Shown here in pieces: positions 63,812 to 64,000 of a stretch of 64,000 nt of DNA. The position numbers and the translations under genes were made by a program. Every line of letters begins with the position of its first letter. The stretch's first letter is position 1. The notes beneath the pieces were generated by a model. The model saw nothing but the letters and a program-made list of their open reading frames with translations. It did no database searches and was not told the DNA's origin. Origin of the DNA: Janthinobacterium aquaticum (GTDB lineage Bacteria > Pseudomonadota > Gammaproteobacteria > Burkholderiales > Burkholderiaceae_D); assembly GCF_009208565.1 (NCBI RefSeq), contig NZ_WFLK01000008.1, forward strand, positions 186,001-250,000, in the 5' to 3' direction.

Positions 63812-63923
63812 GCTGCTGCTCTGTTAGCGCCGGCGCCCTGAGCGCCGGGGCGCCGCGCCGGCCGCCTGGCCCGCGCGGCGCGTTACAATACAGGGTTTGC
63901 AACTGAATCGAAGAAGGCGTGCC

Positions 63924-64000
63924 GTGAATTTCATCAATAAATTATCCGCCGCGTGGACGGCCAATAATTCCCTGCTGTGCGTGGGACTGGATCCGGACCT
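63924..64000 (+). CDS. pyrF: Orotidine 5'-phosphate decarboxylase (5' end only)
   Basis: The first 25 codons of a gene cut by the window end. The GTG at 63924 follows GAAGAAGG. The protein begins NFINKLSAAWTANNSLLCVG then LDPD; the LCVGLDPD motif is the start of the long (group 2) OMP decarboxylase, which makes UMP in the last step of pyrimidine synthesis. The stretch between the pectinesterase and this gene has a GC-rich inverted repeat around 63828-63880 that may end the upstream operon. Confidence 0.85.
   Translation, partial: MNFINKLSAAWTANNSLLCVGLDPD

Overview
The window looks like chromosome of a GC-rich betaproteobacterium, most likely Oxalobacteraceae and close to Janthinobacterium/Duganella/Massilia. 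That placement is inferred from overall composition, from the gene families (long isocitrate lyase, GluQ-RS, BMP-type nucleoside ABC system, type VI secretion cargo) and from dispersed palindromic repeats. It is not a database match. No rRNA, tRNA, CRISPR array or complete transposase gene was recognised.

Layout. 0-2 kb: the end of an unidentified gene, two small membrane proteins, and a BPSL0067/STY0301-type pair (putative amidase effector with periplasmic immunity protein). 2-14 kb: housekeeping and accessory genes, namely an M13 metallopeptidase, a chemoreceptor, isocitrate lyase (aceA) with a perfect palindrome upstream, a GGDEF diguanylate cyclase, an MHS-type transporter, a DUF1493-like gene with an overlapping partner, and an exported nucleoside hydrolase. 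14-24 kb: a GAF histidine kinase, then a type VI cargo operon: vgrG, tle3 (lipase effector), tla3 (DUF2875 lipase adaptor), PAAR, and an exported protein that is a candidate immunity factor. 23.6-27.5 kb: a class A beta-lactamase directly behind a large PAS hybrid histidine kinase. 28-31 kb: a TonB-dependent receptor and GluQ-RS.

31.3-44.3 kb, all on the minus strand: a second type VI region, tssF-tssG-vgrG (frameshifted)-DUF2169-rhs-immunity. The Rhs core is GC-rich, but its toxin tip and everything downstream to about 31.3 kb is strongly AT-rich. Behind the current toxin/immunity pair lies a remnant of a second toxin C-terminus, then an AT-rich gene that is probably its orphan immunity gene, then a small VOC-like gene. 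This is the structure expected from successive replacement of Rhs tips.

44.4-50.3 kb: a nucleoside-uptake locus, with a Tsx-like outer-membrane channel divergent from a four-gene BMP-family ABC transporter (ATPase, two permeases, binding protein). Together with the exported nucleoside hydrolase at 13 kb it suggests scavenging of nucleosides. 50-59 kb: HDOD protein, secreted M28 peptidase, a MITE-like element, an MFS transporter, a luciferase-like oxidoreductase, a VanZ-like protein, a possible 30-residue small protein, an SDR oxidoreductase and a lemA-TPM-TPM operon. 59.5-63.8 kb: a pectin-degradation pair, GH28 polygalacturonase and pectinesterase, both predicted lipoproteins, with paired dyads in front. 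The window ends in the first codons of pyrF.
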